A stretch of 64,000 nucleotides of DNA from Marvania coccoides (taxonomy: Eukaryota > Chlorophyta > Trebouxiophyceae > Chlorellales > Chlorellaceae), in NCBI GenBank assembly GCA_963854735.1, contig OY978097.1, positions 620,001 to 684,000 on the forward strand. The letters are read 5' to 3'. The position numbers were made by a program, and so were the translations under genes. The notes beneath the pieces are model-generated. The model was not told the origin of the DNA and ran no database searches. It worked only from the letters and a program-made list of their open reading frames with translations. Below are positions 44,402 to 55,552 of the stretch, in pieces (positions within the stretch are counted from its first letter, which is position 1; the number at the start of each line of letters is the position of its first letter).

Positions 44402-45640
44402 ATGCAGTCGTCTACACCATGCCCCCGAAGACCGGCATTCCATCACCCACTCACCCCCCCCCCCAAGATACCAAGAGGAGGCTGGAGGACTGGACAACGC
44501 CTGGCCCGCCTACAACCTTCAATTATTGCCTCCTCTCTGAATGAATCCGCAGCGCCAGACTCCCTGGTGGTGCTCCCCGTGTTCTCTGGCTCCTCTGTGC
44601 TGCTGCCGACCGGCACGGGCGTGCTGCGGGCGTATGAGCCACGCTACACCGCCCTTTTCAACCGCCTCGGCGTCGGCGGCAGCTTCCTGCACATTCTGGG
44701 CGGCAGCGCTGCGCCCCCGGCCATGCTGAAAGACAGCCCCGTACCGGGGTTCCCGGCCGTGGGGTGCTGCGCTGCGGTGAAGTCGGTGCGGCATCAGCTG
44801 GATGGCTCCTTCATAGTGGCTTACCAAGGAACGAGAAGGTGATAGTAAATGCGGCCATTGCAGCACATCAATTACAATTCATACGAACTACCCTCCGCAT
44901 GATGTTTTGCAGCTTCAAACACTAGGTATATTTAGCACTAGTACTACTAGTGGGGGGCGGGGGGGGGGGGGGGGGACAATTCTTATTTAATTGTCAACGT
45001 TTTCTTCCTTTCCTCCAACAGGGTGGCAGTGAGGCTGGTTAAGGAAGAACTGGACGCGTCCATCCCGGCCGGGAGCTCGCAGCTGCTGGACGCCGTGGGC
45101 TGCTGGTACGACGACGACCTTTCTCCTCATTTTGGCGAAACAGAGGGGGCGAGCGATCTGGCTGCTGCAGAATTCGCTCTTGCCGCTGTCATTAAAGATA
45201 TCGCCAGGCTGACAAAGGTGCTGGACCCAGGAAGCGCGGGGCTGCCTGCGGAGATTGCGCGGTACGCGCCCCGCCAGCCTGAAGAGAAACGTCAGACGAG
45301 CTATGATGCGTTGAAGCGATCAGGGCATATAGCGGCCACAGCGATAGACGCGTGGCGGCGACACGGCTCGGTGTATGATAAAAAGAACTCTGCAAAGGCG
45401 CAGTCTCCGAATGACCCATACAGCGCTGTAGCGGAGCAGCTGCAGGGGGACGGGCAGCGGCGGGCTGAGATGTTTTCTTTTGCAGCGTGCCAGCTGCTGC
45501 AGCTGGAAAAGGTGGAGGCCGCAGCGCTGCTGCTGTCCAAGGACACCGAAGCGAGGTTGGCGTTCGTGTTGCAGGCGGCCAGGCCGTTTGTAGCCGAGCT
45601 GGAGGCCAAGGTTGCGCTGGCAAGACTCGGTGGAGAATAG
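44402..45640 (+). CDS. LON substrate-binding-type protein, probably plastid
   Basis: Exons 44402..44838 and 45022..45640 encode 351 residues. After a Pro/Arg-rich N-terminus that could be a transit peptide, the sequence VVLPVFSGSSVLLPTGTGVL, RAYEPRYTALFNRL and GGSFLHILGG corresponds to the LON N-terminal domain (the P-F ... E-x-RY pattern). In the second exon AVRLVKEELD continues the fold, and a helical C-terminal half ends RAEMFSFAACQLLQL, LLLSKDTEARLAFVLQA. There is no AAA or protease domain. Stand-alone LON-domain proteins in plants and cyanobacteria have poorly defined roles. The intron contains a long G run (about 44951-44976). Confidence 0.7.
44951..44976. repeat. G-rich run inside an intron
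   Basis: A GGGGGGCG run of 26 bases containing an uninterrupted stretch of about 17 G. It is a possible quadruplex former and a likely assembly weak point. Confidence 0.8.
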
Positions 45641-46300
45641 CCGCCTTAAAACAAGCTCTCTACGCTCGCCTACTCGGTAGGAGCTGCAACAAGCAACACA
45701 TGCTGCTGTCGTATTTTGCTCTAGCTGGTATTGTGCATTTTTTCTGTTTGTGTTGTGTGTATATTACGAAATTTGCCCCCCGCTGCATTGCTATTTGCAG
45801 CAGTGCTGTCCTATAACCCCCAAAACCAACCCTGCCCACTTGTGCTGTTGTATAGTTTTCGAACAAACATATATCTTACAGTAGGTAGTACGTAGCATGT
45901 ATACATTAGTAGTAAATGTAAAGCAATTAATAAAAAACTTCGTCAAAAGCAAGCATTTTTTTTTTGTATTTAGAGGTTTTTAGTCAAGAAGAGAAGCGTA
46001 AACAAGGAAAAAGAGGGATGCAAAAAAAGGGGAATAAACTAATAAAAAAAATATGTATGTGCTCAAACGGCCTTGCTGAGAACTTTGGATTCAGGGCACC
46101 GTGAGGGAGAAGAAAAGAACTGAACTAAGGGAAAATACGTGTCAAAGTCAAATCAACTGTGGAGAACGCAAGCTTGATGCCGAAGGGAAGCTGCTTCTTA
46201 TGAATGTGTGAGAGCCGGGATTAGTCATTGTCCGTCAAAAGGTGGGGAAAAAGAGCGCCTCGCATTAGAGAAGGTCGCACAAAAGGAGAGCAGTCGCACG
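45641..46300. other. Intergenic, no gene seen
   Basis: AT-rich DNA with several A runs after the LON-type gene; nothing recognised. Confidence 0.4.
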
Positions 46301-46747
46301 TCACATGGCAAACGCAACCTTTCGGCTGCGCTTCTGCGAGAGAATCTTGACGCAGGTGCGGACTCGCTGCTTTTCGTCGGCGGAGCTCCTGCCGGCTTCT
46401 GCGTGTTGCTGCGAGGGGGGTAGGCACAGCGGCGGCGGCAGCGCCAGGTTGTTGCTGAGCCCGGTCTGCGCCACGTAGTTGTCAGTAGTTTGCTTCAAAA
46501 TCGTCTTCTCTGGCTGCTGCACCGCCCACGGCTGGTGGTGGCCCCCGCTGAGCTCGAGAGAGGGCGCCCAGTGGACAACGTGGACGTCCATGGGAGAGGA
46601 GTCTCGAGAAAACTCCTGGGGGGGCTCGTTACACGCTGCCGGCTGCGTTTTTGGCTGCAGCATCGAGACACTCGCTGAAGAAAAATCCAGCGAGCGTTGC
46701 ACCCGCAGCTGCAGCAGCGCCTTGTCGAGTAGCGAGAGTGCAACCAT
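46301..46747 (-). CDS. Hypothetical protein (148 aa)
   Basis: An open minus-strand frame from ATG 46747 to the stop at 46301 lies in a locally GC-rich patch. It starts MVALSLLDKALLQLRVQRSL and is otherwise rich in Pro, Ser, Gln and His, ending in a basic KILSQKRSRKVAFAM. No domain is recognised, and the frame extends further upstream without an obvious splice site. It may be a real lineage-specific gene or chance. Confidence 0.3.
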   Translation of the reverse strand: MVALSLLDKALLQLRVQRSLDFSSASVSMLQPKTQPAACNEPPQEFSRDSSPMDVHVVHWAPSLELSGGHHQPWAVQQPEKTILKQTTDNYVAQTGLSNNLALPPPLCLPPSQQHAEAGRSSADEKQRVRTCVKILSQKRSRKVAFAM

Positions 46748-47164
46748 ATTGCGACCAGGCGGCCTGCTGGTCTCTAACGCGGTCACTGAGGCCGGCAAAT
46801 AACAAAAATGAGGAGGAAATGAGACGCACGGCGACGCCGGCGGTTTGGAGTGAGGTGCTTGTATATTTAAGCTTGCGACATAGGAGCGAATGAAAATATT
46901 TTCTGGCGGCCATTTTTTTCTCCCCCACCACAAAACGGCGAAAAACGTGGAATTAAAAGAAAGAGCGACCCCGTGGCTGTTTTTTTTTTTGTTTTTTTTG
47001 GAAATGCTTTATTTGATATATTTCGTTTTTTTTTTAATTCGTCATCTACAACATCACTCTGCGGATCAACCCCCAGCGTAGAATGCCGCTGCCTACCTAA
47101 AATTTTCGAGATCCTTCAAAAACTAGACATTTAGTTTCACAAAACGAGTCTTTTTGCGGGCGCA
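46748..47164. other. Upstream region of PAM
   Basis: T-rich with several T runs (46979-47035). The promoter of PAM lies here. Confidence 0.4.
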
Positions 47165-50100
47165 ATGGCGCGCTTCGCCCCACAAACTTTGCCGATGTTG
47201 GTGATGGTTGCCCTGCTGCTGCTCCAAGGCGCCCAGGCACAGGAATCCGCTGCTGAGCCGACCGGTGGCGGTGCCACCGCTCCCTCCTCTGCAGACGGCG
47301 CCAAGCCAGTGAAACCTGCGGAAAACACTGCCCCAAAACCCACTGCCGCCAAAGCTAGCGACTTGATCACCCTGGATGCGTTGATGCCGGCCCAGAAGAC
47401 TGAGCGAGAGGATGAATATCTCTGCACTGCTGTGCAGCTGCCAGATGAAGACCTGAAGCTGGTGTCTGTGGAGGCGCTGGCGGACCAAGGCACCGTGCAC
47501 CACATGCTGCTCTTTGGTTAGTATTTGTACAGGGTTTTAAACAGTTACTCCCTCTAAAATTGGCCATCCTCAGATATTGTCTCATTTTGGCACCATGTTT
47601 GCAGGCTGCAAAGAGCCGGCCAAGCCGGCCAAGGTGTGGCCCTGCCGCATGGCGCCGGCTTGCGGCAACGGAGGCGAAAACGTGCTGTACGGGTGGGGCA
47701 AGAACGCCCCAGCGGTGCGTCTCCCGGACGGGACCGGGTTTTCAGTTGGCCCTGGCACAGCAACCCGCACGGTGGTGCTGCAAGTGCACTACCTGCAGCT
47801 GCGCCCCGAGAACGACACGTCTGGCGTGCGGCTGCACTTCACTCGCACTCCTGTGCCATACTCAGCAGGGCTCATCGCCTTTGCTTCCGATTTTGAAATT
47901 CCGCCGGGGAAACAGACCCACCGCGTGCCCAACGAGTGCTGCTACTCGGGGTTCGAGACGCTGCGCGCGTTCGCGTTCCGCGTGCACACCCACGCGCTGG
48001 GGAGGAGCGTGCACCTGGAGCAAACAGGACCTGACGACAAGAAGAGGCGGCGGGGCGGCGGGCGGCCCCCGCGTGGCAAACGCGTGGCGGAGCAGGACCC
48101 GCAGAAGCCGCAGGGGTTTTATGGCATAAACCCCTCATTTCTGGTGCGCCCAGGCGATACCCTGCGCACCACCTGCGAGTTTAATTCGACGACAATGAAG
48201 CGGGCGGTGGCGGCGGGGCACACCAGCACGGACGAGATGTGTAACCTGTACTTGATGCTGCAGGGGGAGCTCCCCTTCTTCATGTGGTGCGTGGACGGCA
48301 GCGAGTGGATCCACGCTTCCGGCGCTGGCGGTGTGCCCGACTCAGGGAAAGCTACCGCTGAAAAAACCACCTGGGTGGCGCCAAAAGCCCTTGAATCCAT
48401 TACTATGCCGTCTTTGAAGCCCGGAGAAGGTCCCGCAGATGGAAAACCGGTGAAAATGACGGTGGGGCAGGTCAGCGGAGTGGTCACCGACGAAAATGCC
48501 ACGGTGTGGGCCTTCCACCGCGCGTTTCGCACCTGGTCGGGCTCCAGCTTCAACGAATCTAACCACTTCACCAAGGAGGCCATCCGCTGGCCGGCGGTGC
48601 TGCGGCTGGACCGCGACAGCGGGGCAGTGAAGGCCGCATGGGGCAACGGCACTTTCTTCATGCCTCACATGATTTCTGTGGGGCCCCAGGGGGAGGTGTG
48701 GGTCGTGGACACCGGGCTACACCAGGTGCTCAAGTTCACGCGCGAAGGAAAGCAGCTGGCGGCTTTTGGGCAGCGGCTGCAGCCGGGAATTACTCTGGAG
48801 CCTCTGGCGCTGTGCAAGCCCACGCACGCGGTGTCCGGCCGCGACGGCACGCTGTACATCGCCGACGGGTACTGCAACGGCCGAGTTGTGGTGGTGTCGC
48901 CCAAAGGCAAGGCCACGGCGTGGCCGCTGCCGAAATCTCGCAAGGGCGCGATGATGGCGCCACTGCCGCACAGCTTGGCGTTGGACGAGTGCAGGCGGCG
49001 GCTGTACGTGACCGACCGCGAGGTGGGTCGCATACACGCGTTTGACCTCACCACAGGCACCATCGAAGGCAGTTGGGAGGTTGGAACGCGGTTTGGCCTG
49101 CCGTACGCAGTACGAGTTGGCCCGTACGGCACGCCTCTGGTGCTGGCGTGGGACCGCGACGGCGAGGACACCACCACGTTGGTGGCGTTGTCCACCACGG
49201 TGGGAGAAATCGGGGCTTCGTGGCAGCTGGAGGGCGTTTCTGCGCCGCACGACTTTGCGGTGATGCCAGCGCCGCTGGCGCTGACGGGGGCCAGGGATCG
49301 GCTGCTGGCGGTGTTGGTGGCGGAGACGGCTGCGAAAGGCAGCACGCTGCGCAAGTTTGTGATTAATCCGGACGCGAAAGGAGGTGGGACCAAAGAAGTT
49401 ACTGCGGAGCAGCAGCACCCTGCGGGGCTGGCGGCGTCGCACGCAGGGCACGAGATGCTGAAGCCGATGGAGGAGCAGCAGTTGAGCGCCGACGGCAGCG
49501 GCGGAAAGCGGGAAAATGAAGAGGAAGAAAAGAGCGTTGCGGGGGCCAAAGCGGCGCCTATTGCTGCTGCTGCCTCGCCCAAGCCTTCGCCCTCACCTCC
49601 AAAGGCGGTTGTGCCATCGCAATCGCCGTCTCCGCAGCCTGCTGCGAAAGAGGATACGAGTGGTGGTGACGATGAGGCGCAGTCTTCTCCTGCAACCTCA
49701 AAGAAAGTCGGCGGGGAGTTAAAACCCAAGAGCTGGGGTGAGTGGAAGGAGGAGGTGGCGCCAACAGTCGAGGATGGAGATGGTGGAGAGCAGCAGAAGC
49801 CTGCCGAGCCACAGCAGAAACAACAAGCGGACGCAGAGGAGGCGCCAGCTGAGGATGAAAAGGAGGCAGCAGCGGAGGAAGAGCAGGCAGCAGAGGCGAT
49901 GGAAGACGAGGTGGAGCCTGCTGAAGATGAAGAGGAGGAAGAGGATGCATCGCAGCAGCTGGAGAAGGCGCAGCAGCAGATGCAGCAGCAGCAGCAGAAA
50001 GAGGAATCTCTTGACGTTGATGGAGACGAAGAAGTGGAGGAGCGAGACGAGCCTGCAGAGCAGCAGAATGACGATGGGATGACGGAGGAAGAAGAAAGTG

Positions 50101-50387
50101 ACGAGGAAGAGGAAGAGGAGCTGCGAACGGGGGCTGCCCTGGAGGGTGAGAGTGACGAGGAAGGCGGCGATGAATCAGGTGCAGTGAAACACGCAGCTCG
50201 CGACAGGCTGATGGATGGGGAGGACAAAGACGGGCGCAGCCTGGTGGGAAGCGTACTGGGCAATCCCTTCCTCCTCATATTCGCGGGGCTGCTCGGGTTG
50301 GTGAGTTTTGGTTTTGTGCAGCGGCAGTCAACGCAGTGGCGAAACAATGCTGCTCGGGGCTACCACAGGGTGTCCCACAGTGCTTGA
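47165..50387 (+). CDS. PAM: Bifunctional peptidylglycine alpha-amidating monooxygenase (PHM plus PAL), membrane anchored
   Basis: Exons 47165..47516 and 47605..50387 encode about 1044 residues. A signal peptide is clear (MLVMVALLLLQGAQA). The PHM core has its copper ligands: HH in TVHHMLLFGC (about 112-113), His in VVLQVHYLQ, HTH in AFRVHTHALG, and Met in DEMCNLYLML. The PAL core has NHL-type strands and the zinc/catalytic blocks MPHMISVGPQGEVWVVDTG, LCKPTHAVSGRDGTLYIADG and LPHSLALD. Together these hydroxylate and cleave Gly-extended peptides to amides in the secretory pathway. A Glu/Gln-rich acidic region of over 200 residues follows, then one membrane helix (NPFLLIFAGLLGLVSFGFV) and a short cytosolic tail. 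This matches the transmembrane PAM known from Chlamydomonas and animals. Confidence 0.95.
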
Positions 50388-50666
50388 TGAGGTGGCGGTT
50401 GATGTGATTTTTGTATGCACTTTCTTCTCTAAATTTTGCCGATAGTTTTTTTTTCCCTTGTTTTCTTTCGGGATTGCTGACTATTCAAATTTTTGACATA
50501 TTTTACAAAAAGAAATCTCTCCATTGCTCATCATCAATCGTATCATTGATAAAAAGCAACATGCGAGTATCATCAAGTATTAGAGAGACTGGGCGAGCTC
50601 ATTCAAAAGGAAAAAAATCCCATCGTATATTTTCATTCATTTATCCAATAATATATATATAGATAA

Positions 50667-51807
50667 TTACAGCTCCTCCTTCCCTTGCGCCCCGCTGCTG
50701 CCGAACCCAAAACAGCTCACCTTGGCCCCGAGGTTGGGCCCGCTGAACCACACCTCTCCAGGCTCATTCATGGCGGACCCTGCCGCCACCATCAGCGGCA
50801 GCAAATGCTCCTCCCTGGGGTGCGCGAACCGAGCTTGGGGCTTGGTCGCCCACTCCACCAGCCACTTTCTTCTTTCTTCCGGCGTCACAGCCTCTCCAGC
50901 CATCGCCGCTCGCAGCGCCTCGTCGAATTGCTCGCTCTTGGCGTCCAGCCGCCAGGTGAGGGCCGCGGGGCCGGCCATCATGGCGCGCTGAAAGACGGAC
51001 ATGTTGTGAAAGCTCAGCCCGGAGGCCAGAAGCAGCACGCCCTGCTCACGCAAGGGAGCCAGAGCCTGAAAAAGGTAGAGAGGTAACATAAGTTCAGTAA
51101 CTTCATTAAAAGGTAGAGAGGTAACATAAGTTCGGTTACTTTATTAAAAACCAAAAGAAAAAATATAAACTAACATATACAAGGGATATAAAATATATGG
51201 GCAAGAGAAGGGCATTATTCAGCAAATACTACCAATAAAAAAAGTTATTATTCATTTTATACACAGCATTTCACTTGCCTCTCCAATGCGTAGGTGGCGC
51301 TCTGGGTCCAGCGATGCTTCCAGCGACAGCTGCAGCACGGGTATGTCGGCTTCAGGGTACGCAAGCAGCAACGGAATGTACGCGCCGTGATCCAACCCTC
51401 GCGTAGGGTCCTCGTTGCAGTTGATGCCAGCAGAGCGCAGCAGCGAGGCAACTTTGCCGGCCAGCGCTGGGTCTCCAGGAGCCGGGTATTTCAGCTTGTA
51501 GCTCTCTGGAGGGAAGCCGTAGTAGTCATAGATCATGGGGGGATTTTTTGAGGCGGTCACGGTGGCCACGCTCTCCTCCCAGTGCGCCGAAACTACCAGA
51601 ATAGCGGTGGGCTTGGCTGAAACTTTTTGGGGGAGACCGCGAAGGAAGGTGGCGAGGTGCTGATTCCCAGGGTCGCCCAAGACAGGCAGAGGGCCTCCAC
51701 CGTGCGACACAAACACGGCTGCGTTGAAGAATTGCGAGCTTTAATAAAAGTTGCGAGAGGCGATTACATGGGATTTATTGAAGTAGGGAAGCCTTACCTG
51801 GCAACAT
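50667..51807 (-). CDS. DODA: DODA-type extradiol aromatic ring-opening dioxygenase
   Basis: Exons 51807..51798 (10 bases), 51718..51279 and 51065..50667 encode 282 residues. Splicing of the tiny first exon gives MLPAVFVSHGGGPLPVLGDP, the typical start. Metal and active-site histidines lie in SHGGG, VVSAHWE, GLDHGAYIPLLLAYP and SGLSFHNM. The family (YgiD, plant LigB/DODA) cleaves catechols such as L-DOPA; the substrate here is unknown. The second intron uses a GC donor (GAG|GCAAGT), because only that junction restores IGEALAPLREQGVLL. The same intron contains a 38-bp tandem duplication next to the acceptor. No organelle signal is seen, so it is probably cytosolic. Confidence 0.9.
51069..51146. 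repeat. 38-bp tandem duplication in the DODA intron
   Basis: AAAGGTAGAGAGGTAACATA followed by AGTTC... occurs twice with a 38-bp period and a few differences. On the minus strand it duplicates the pyrimidine tract region before the acceptor. Confidence 0.8.
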
Positions 51808-52199
51808 TATGAGCCTTCCAAGGACAGCCTGCATTTAATCATTATTACTTTAGTAAACATTTAGCAGCGAAATTGGATTTTTGCCTTCGGTGAGATGATG
51901 GCAGTCGAAAATTAGGTGAGCCAGCACACTGACCTGATCATATTTTCTGCAGTTGCTGTAATGTAACGCTAGGTAACAATTAGAGACAGATATTGGCTCC
52001 ATTGGGTGCTGATGGATCGGCGTGATTTGTTCTCTGCTGTTCTTAACTGCCGCTCCGCCTCAATCTCCAGCCTCCCGTTGACAACGCCATTCATCGATCC
52101 TCCTTTACGCATGGGTGGCTAATCAAAATGTATGCGCTCCCTTCAATAAGGTGAGCGCCATTGTTGCAGCAACAAGAAAGCGTTATTGTGCGCGCACCA
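51808..52199. other. Intergenic, no gene seen
   Basis: AT-rich upstream region of DODA. Confidence 0.4.
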
Positions 52200-52740
52200 C
52201 CCACATTCATGAAGCCTTCTGCAGGCAGCGCCTCTTTATAACTAGGCTATGGATACGGGGATACTGCACCTCCTTCCAGGTTTACGGACGGCGTACTTCA
52301 AGGACCCAGTCTATCCAGGCGTTGCGGCGGCCCATGAACTGCGTGGCAGACCACCCGACCCCCAGAAAAGTCAGTAGTACGGGGATACTGAACACCATCC
52401 GCAACCCCATCGACGCCGTAACCAGCGCCTTTGACTATCACCGCGAATTTGCGCAGCCAGTGCTTCAACCTTTGTGACCCCCCAAAACTGCTGCTGCAGC
52501 CGCCGACTGAATAGGCGGTCATTCTGGACTTTTGGCACTCGCTGCCCAACCTAAAGTCCACGGAGCGGCAGTACAAGAGCCTGAAAGAGGTTTTGTTTGC
52601 GGTGCATACCCGCGGGGTTTTTAGTTACCTGCGGGGTAACTTCAACTCCTCAGTCGAGACGGCAATGCAGCAGCTGCTGGGCATAGAGCCTGCAAGGATG
52701 GTCATGGAGGGCGGTGAGCGGTGGCTGTGATCCTTTGGCC
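52200..52740 (+). pseudogene. Broken coding remnant, possibly sulfotransferase-like
   Basis: Three GC-rich segments look coding but sit in frames broken by stops: one with GLRTAYFKDPVYPGVAAAHE, one with TIRNPIDAVTSAFDYHREFA, and one from about 52515 with VILDFWHSLPNLKSTERQYK and YLRGNFNSSVETAMQQLLG ending at 52730. RNPIDAVTSAF recalls the RNPxDxxxSxF element of the sulfotransferase cofactor site. No plausible introns join the pieces. It could be a pseudogene or a gene with missed exons. Confidence 0.35.
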
Positions 52741-53077
52741 TGCTTGCTTGTTTGTTTTTCTCAGTGCTCGTTTCTTCAGAACTCAACTAATTCGGGGCCT
52801 TCGAAAATTACTCACTTTATGATTTCAATACTCTCACACGCCTAATTTCTTTGCATTAACGTCAAACTGTTACGTAGTAGTATTATCCAGCTACTTACCT
52901 TTCTTTTTTCTAGAAGAGAAGTCCTGTTTTATCGCTGCCGCCTCCCTATCACATTGACAATTTTAGCTTTAGGGTTTGAAGTTGAATGAGTTTACCCCTT
53001 AGTCATATACTGCATACTGCATCCTCCCTGTGCAAATGTTTTGCGCTCCTTCACATGAACTAAGCCCTTCTCATAGA
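52741..53077. other. Intergenic, no gene seen
   Basis: AT-rich DNA between the coding remnant and dispersed repeat copy B. Confidence 0.35.
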
Positions 53078-53164
53078 GTTGTAAATTCCCAGACCCATCC
53101 TTCCACCGCACGGTCTCCCAAGGGCACTCCCCCAAGGGCAGATCGAATACCAGAGTTTCTGGCC
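53078..53164 (-). repeat. 87-bp dispersed repeat, copy B (coding-like)
   Basis: Second copy of the repeat at 34922-35008, in the opposite orientation. Here it sits inside an open minus-strand frame (53294..52992, about 100 codons) that reads LPLGECPWETVRWKDGSGNL. The flanks on both sides do not match copy A. Confidence 0.65.
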
Positions 53165-53789
53165 TGGTAGTCATAGAGTTGCCGTGCACTCTGGACGTCC
53201 ATTCCAGCCTGGTCAAGCATAACAAACAGGCTAAAACGTGGTTCTTAGCTGTGCATCGCTCTTCTTGGAATAGAACAAGAGGGCACCCTTGCATTTTTAT
53301 TGCTTCTTTTAAAAAACCGAAATGAATGGTATGAGAACAGAATTACGACAGCGTGCGGAAAAAAAACAAGAATAACCACGAGAAAAAATGAAAGAGATAG
53401 AAAGACATGCATGTGTCGCAGTGCGCCACGCCACTCCCCCTATTATAAGAAGAAGTCTTCATCTTGAGAAATAATGAGCCGGTGCTGTGGGTTCTTGAGG
53501 GAGCAGCTCGAAGAGGCTGTGAAGGTTGAGACATAACTCAAAATGCCCCCAAGCCTCCCCTTTCGAAGCGCACATGACAACCAAAATTGAGCCTGACGCT
53601 TCCCATGGAGCGCCAAGGCGTGAAGAGATATAAAAAAAAATTGGCAGAGCGCAAAAGAAAGAAAATTTGTAAATTGGGTATACAAAACAACAATAGCAAT
53701 TGAAGAGCGCGCACAACCCTCTCACTTATATTTTATTTTATGAATCTATAAAAATATCACTTGGGACTGTAGTACTCACTTCCGGGGGT
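53165..53789. other. Intergenic, no gene seen
   Basis: AT-rich 3' flank of the RMD-like gene. Confidence 0.4.
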
Positions 53790-55187
53790 TCACTTCTCCT
53801 CCGGCTTGTCGATGTCGGTTTTAACGACGTTGGTAGCCTCCACAGCGCCCTCCTCGATGCCCAGCAGGGCAGCCGTGGACAGCGACGCCGCGCGCCGGGG
53901 CGCCCCTACCTGCCCCGGCGGCACCAGCGACGGCTGCCGCCACGCCCGCCGCTCAATCCGCGCCATCAACATTTCAGCATCAAACCTCGTGTGCCAGGCA
54001 TTAATATCCTCGACCTCGCAGCTCAGCGCCTTCAGCAGCGCCTCCCGCGCTTCCTCAGTCTGCCCCAGCTCCAGAGCAACCCTCCCGTACTCTGTGTGGT
54101 GCACCAGGCGGTGGGGAGCCACTTCAATGGCCCGACGGTACAAAGCCAGCGCCTCCTCCCTTGTCCCGGGCTGCAAAGCAGTGCCGTACATCACCCGCAC
54201 CACCGCGCGTATCACGACGTTAATCTTCGCCATCTCGTAGTGCCAGCGCCCCATGAGATGCAGCGCAATATCGTCGGTCGGGGCCAGCCTCAGGGCGGTG
54301 GCGGCGGCGTCCTGCGCCTCTTTCGCCAGCCGCACCTTGCTGCGGTTGTCGCAGAACAGCGCTAGCCGGCCCTTCGAGATGCAGGACCCCATGTAGCCCC
54401 CCGCATTGTCCGGGTAAGCAGCGATGGCCCGCTCTGCGTACTCCACTGCCTTTAGATTCACCAGCTGGCGCTCACGGTCGGAGCGGACGTCGTGGTAGAA
54501 CGTGAGGTCGCTCCACTGCTTGGCGGCCAGGCACAGCGACTCCAGGTTGGTGGGAGACAGCTTGGCCGCTTCCTCGAAGCATTGGACGGCAGCTCTGACG
54601 TCAAAAGCGCGCTCGTACTTGCGGCCGCGCTCGATGAGGTTGCGTGCCAGGGCCTCAGACTCTCGACAGCTGCAAATTTTCCGAGGAGGAGGAAAAACAT
54701 GGGTTGTATTGAGCTTAATTTTGGTGATTTTTCGTTCGTGATGACTTTGTTTCTTTTCTCACCTCTCTTTGATGTTTCCGCGGTTGTTCCAAGGGAAGGC
54801 GAAGCTCTGGTAGAACGGGAGGTTGCTGCGCTGCTTGTCGGGGTGGTGGCGCGCCAGGTGCTGCGCTGCTTTGCTGATGCCGGCCACCAACAGCCCGCCG
54901 GCCATCGCCACCAACCGCTGGACCTCCTGGCTGGCGTGGCCCACTGCGTGAGGCATGTGGTGCTTGGTGCGGCGGGTGGGGGTCCCGGGCTCAGAAGCGG
55001 GGCGAGGGGACCCCAATTTAGGAAAACTCAGGCGCAGCGCCGGTAGCCGTAGGGGGTTCTGCTTGGCGTTCTTGCTGGCGGCCTCCGAAATTGAGGCGAG
55101 CAGCAAGCTGGAAGGCCGCTTGGTGGATAGGAGCAAACTGGCAGGCCGCTTGGGGGGCTCCTCGAGGGTGAACACCCACGAGTTCAT
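53790..55187 (-). CDS. RMD/RMDN-like TPR protein
   Basis: Exons 55187..54763 and 54669..53790 (GTGAGA...TTGCAG) encode 434 residues. The first 100 residues are basic and Ser/Ala-rich (possible targeting region), followed by VQRLVAMAGGLLVAGISKAA. Helical TPR-like repeats start in exon 2: ESEALARNLIERGRKYERAF, VQCFEEAAKLSPTNLESLCL, AVEYAERAIAAYPDNAGGYM. The block DIALHLMGRWHYEMAKINVV is the signature of the RMD family (regulator of microtubule dynamics): HLLGRWCYEVA in animals. Further units are ALALYRRAIEVAPHRLVHHT and EYGRVALELGQTEEAREALL. Animal RMDNs bind microtubules and sit on mitochondria; plant members are uncharacterised. The gene is divergent from NDUFV1. Confidence 0.75.
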
Positions 55188-55552
55188 CTTCCAATTTAGA
55201 CCGCGTCAACGGCCGAGAACAACAATTCCGGAGGGGTGTTCAGCGCGCTGATAGCACTCTGAAGAATGTATTGCGCGTAAAATCGAGTGCAGAGGGTGTT
55301 CAAGAGCACGCTGGTGCACGGAGGCCAGAGGGCATAGATGAAAATCCCTTTTTCTCACTCCTCTCACAGCAGCTGCGGCACAAGTGCGGCTGCAGTGTTA
55401 AAGAAACTGTTAATAATTGAAAGTACTGTGGCTGCGAAATTCGGAGACATGCCAATTTTGAAATCACTCGCAAGGACGTGAACGTGAAAGAAAGGCAGCC
55501 AGCTGGTAGCGGACGAGCTAGCGAGATAATTTTATTGATATTCTCTCAAAAA
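55188..55552. other. Intergenic between divergent genes
   Basis: Shared upstream region of the RMD-like gene and NDUFV1; nothing else recognised. Confidence 0.4.

Noticed and set aside
48665..50347. Open antisense frame of 560 codons opposite PAM
   Set aside because: It is Ser/Cys-rich mirror sequence of the acidic Glu/Gln/Gly-coding strand. GC-rich third positions keep antisense frames open, and the sense strand has clear PHM and PAL motifs.
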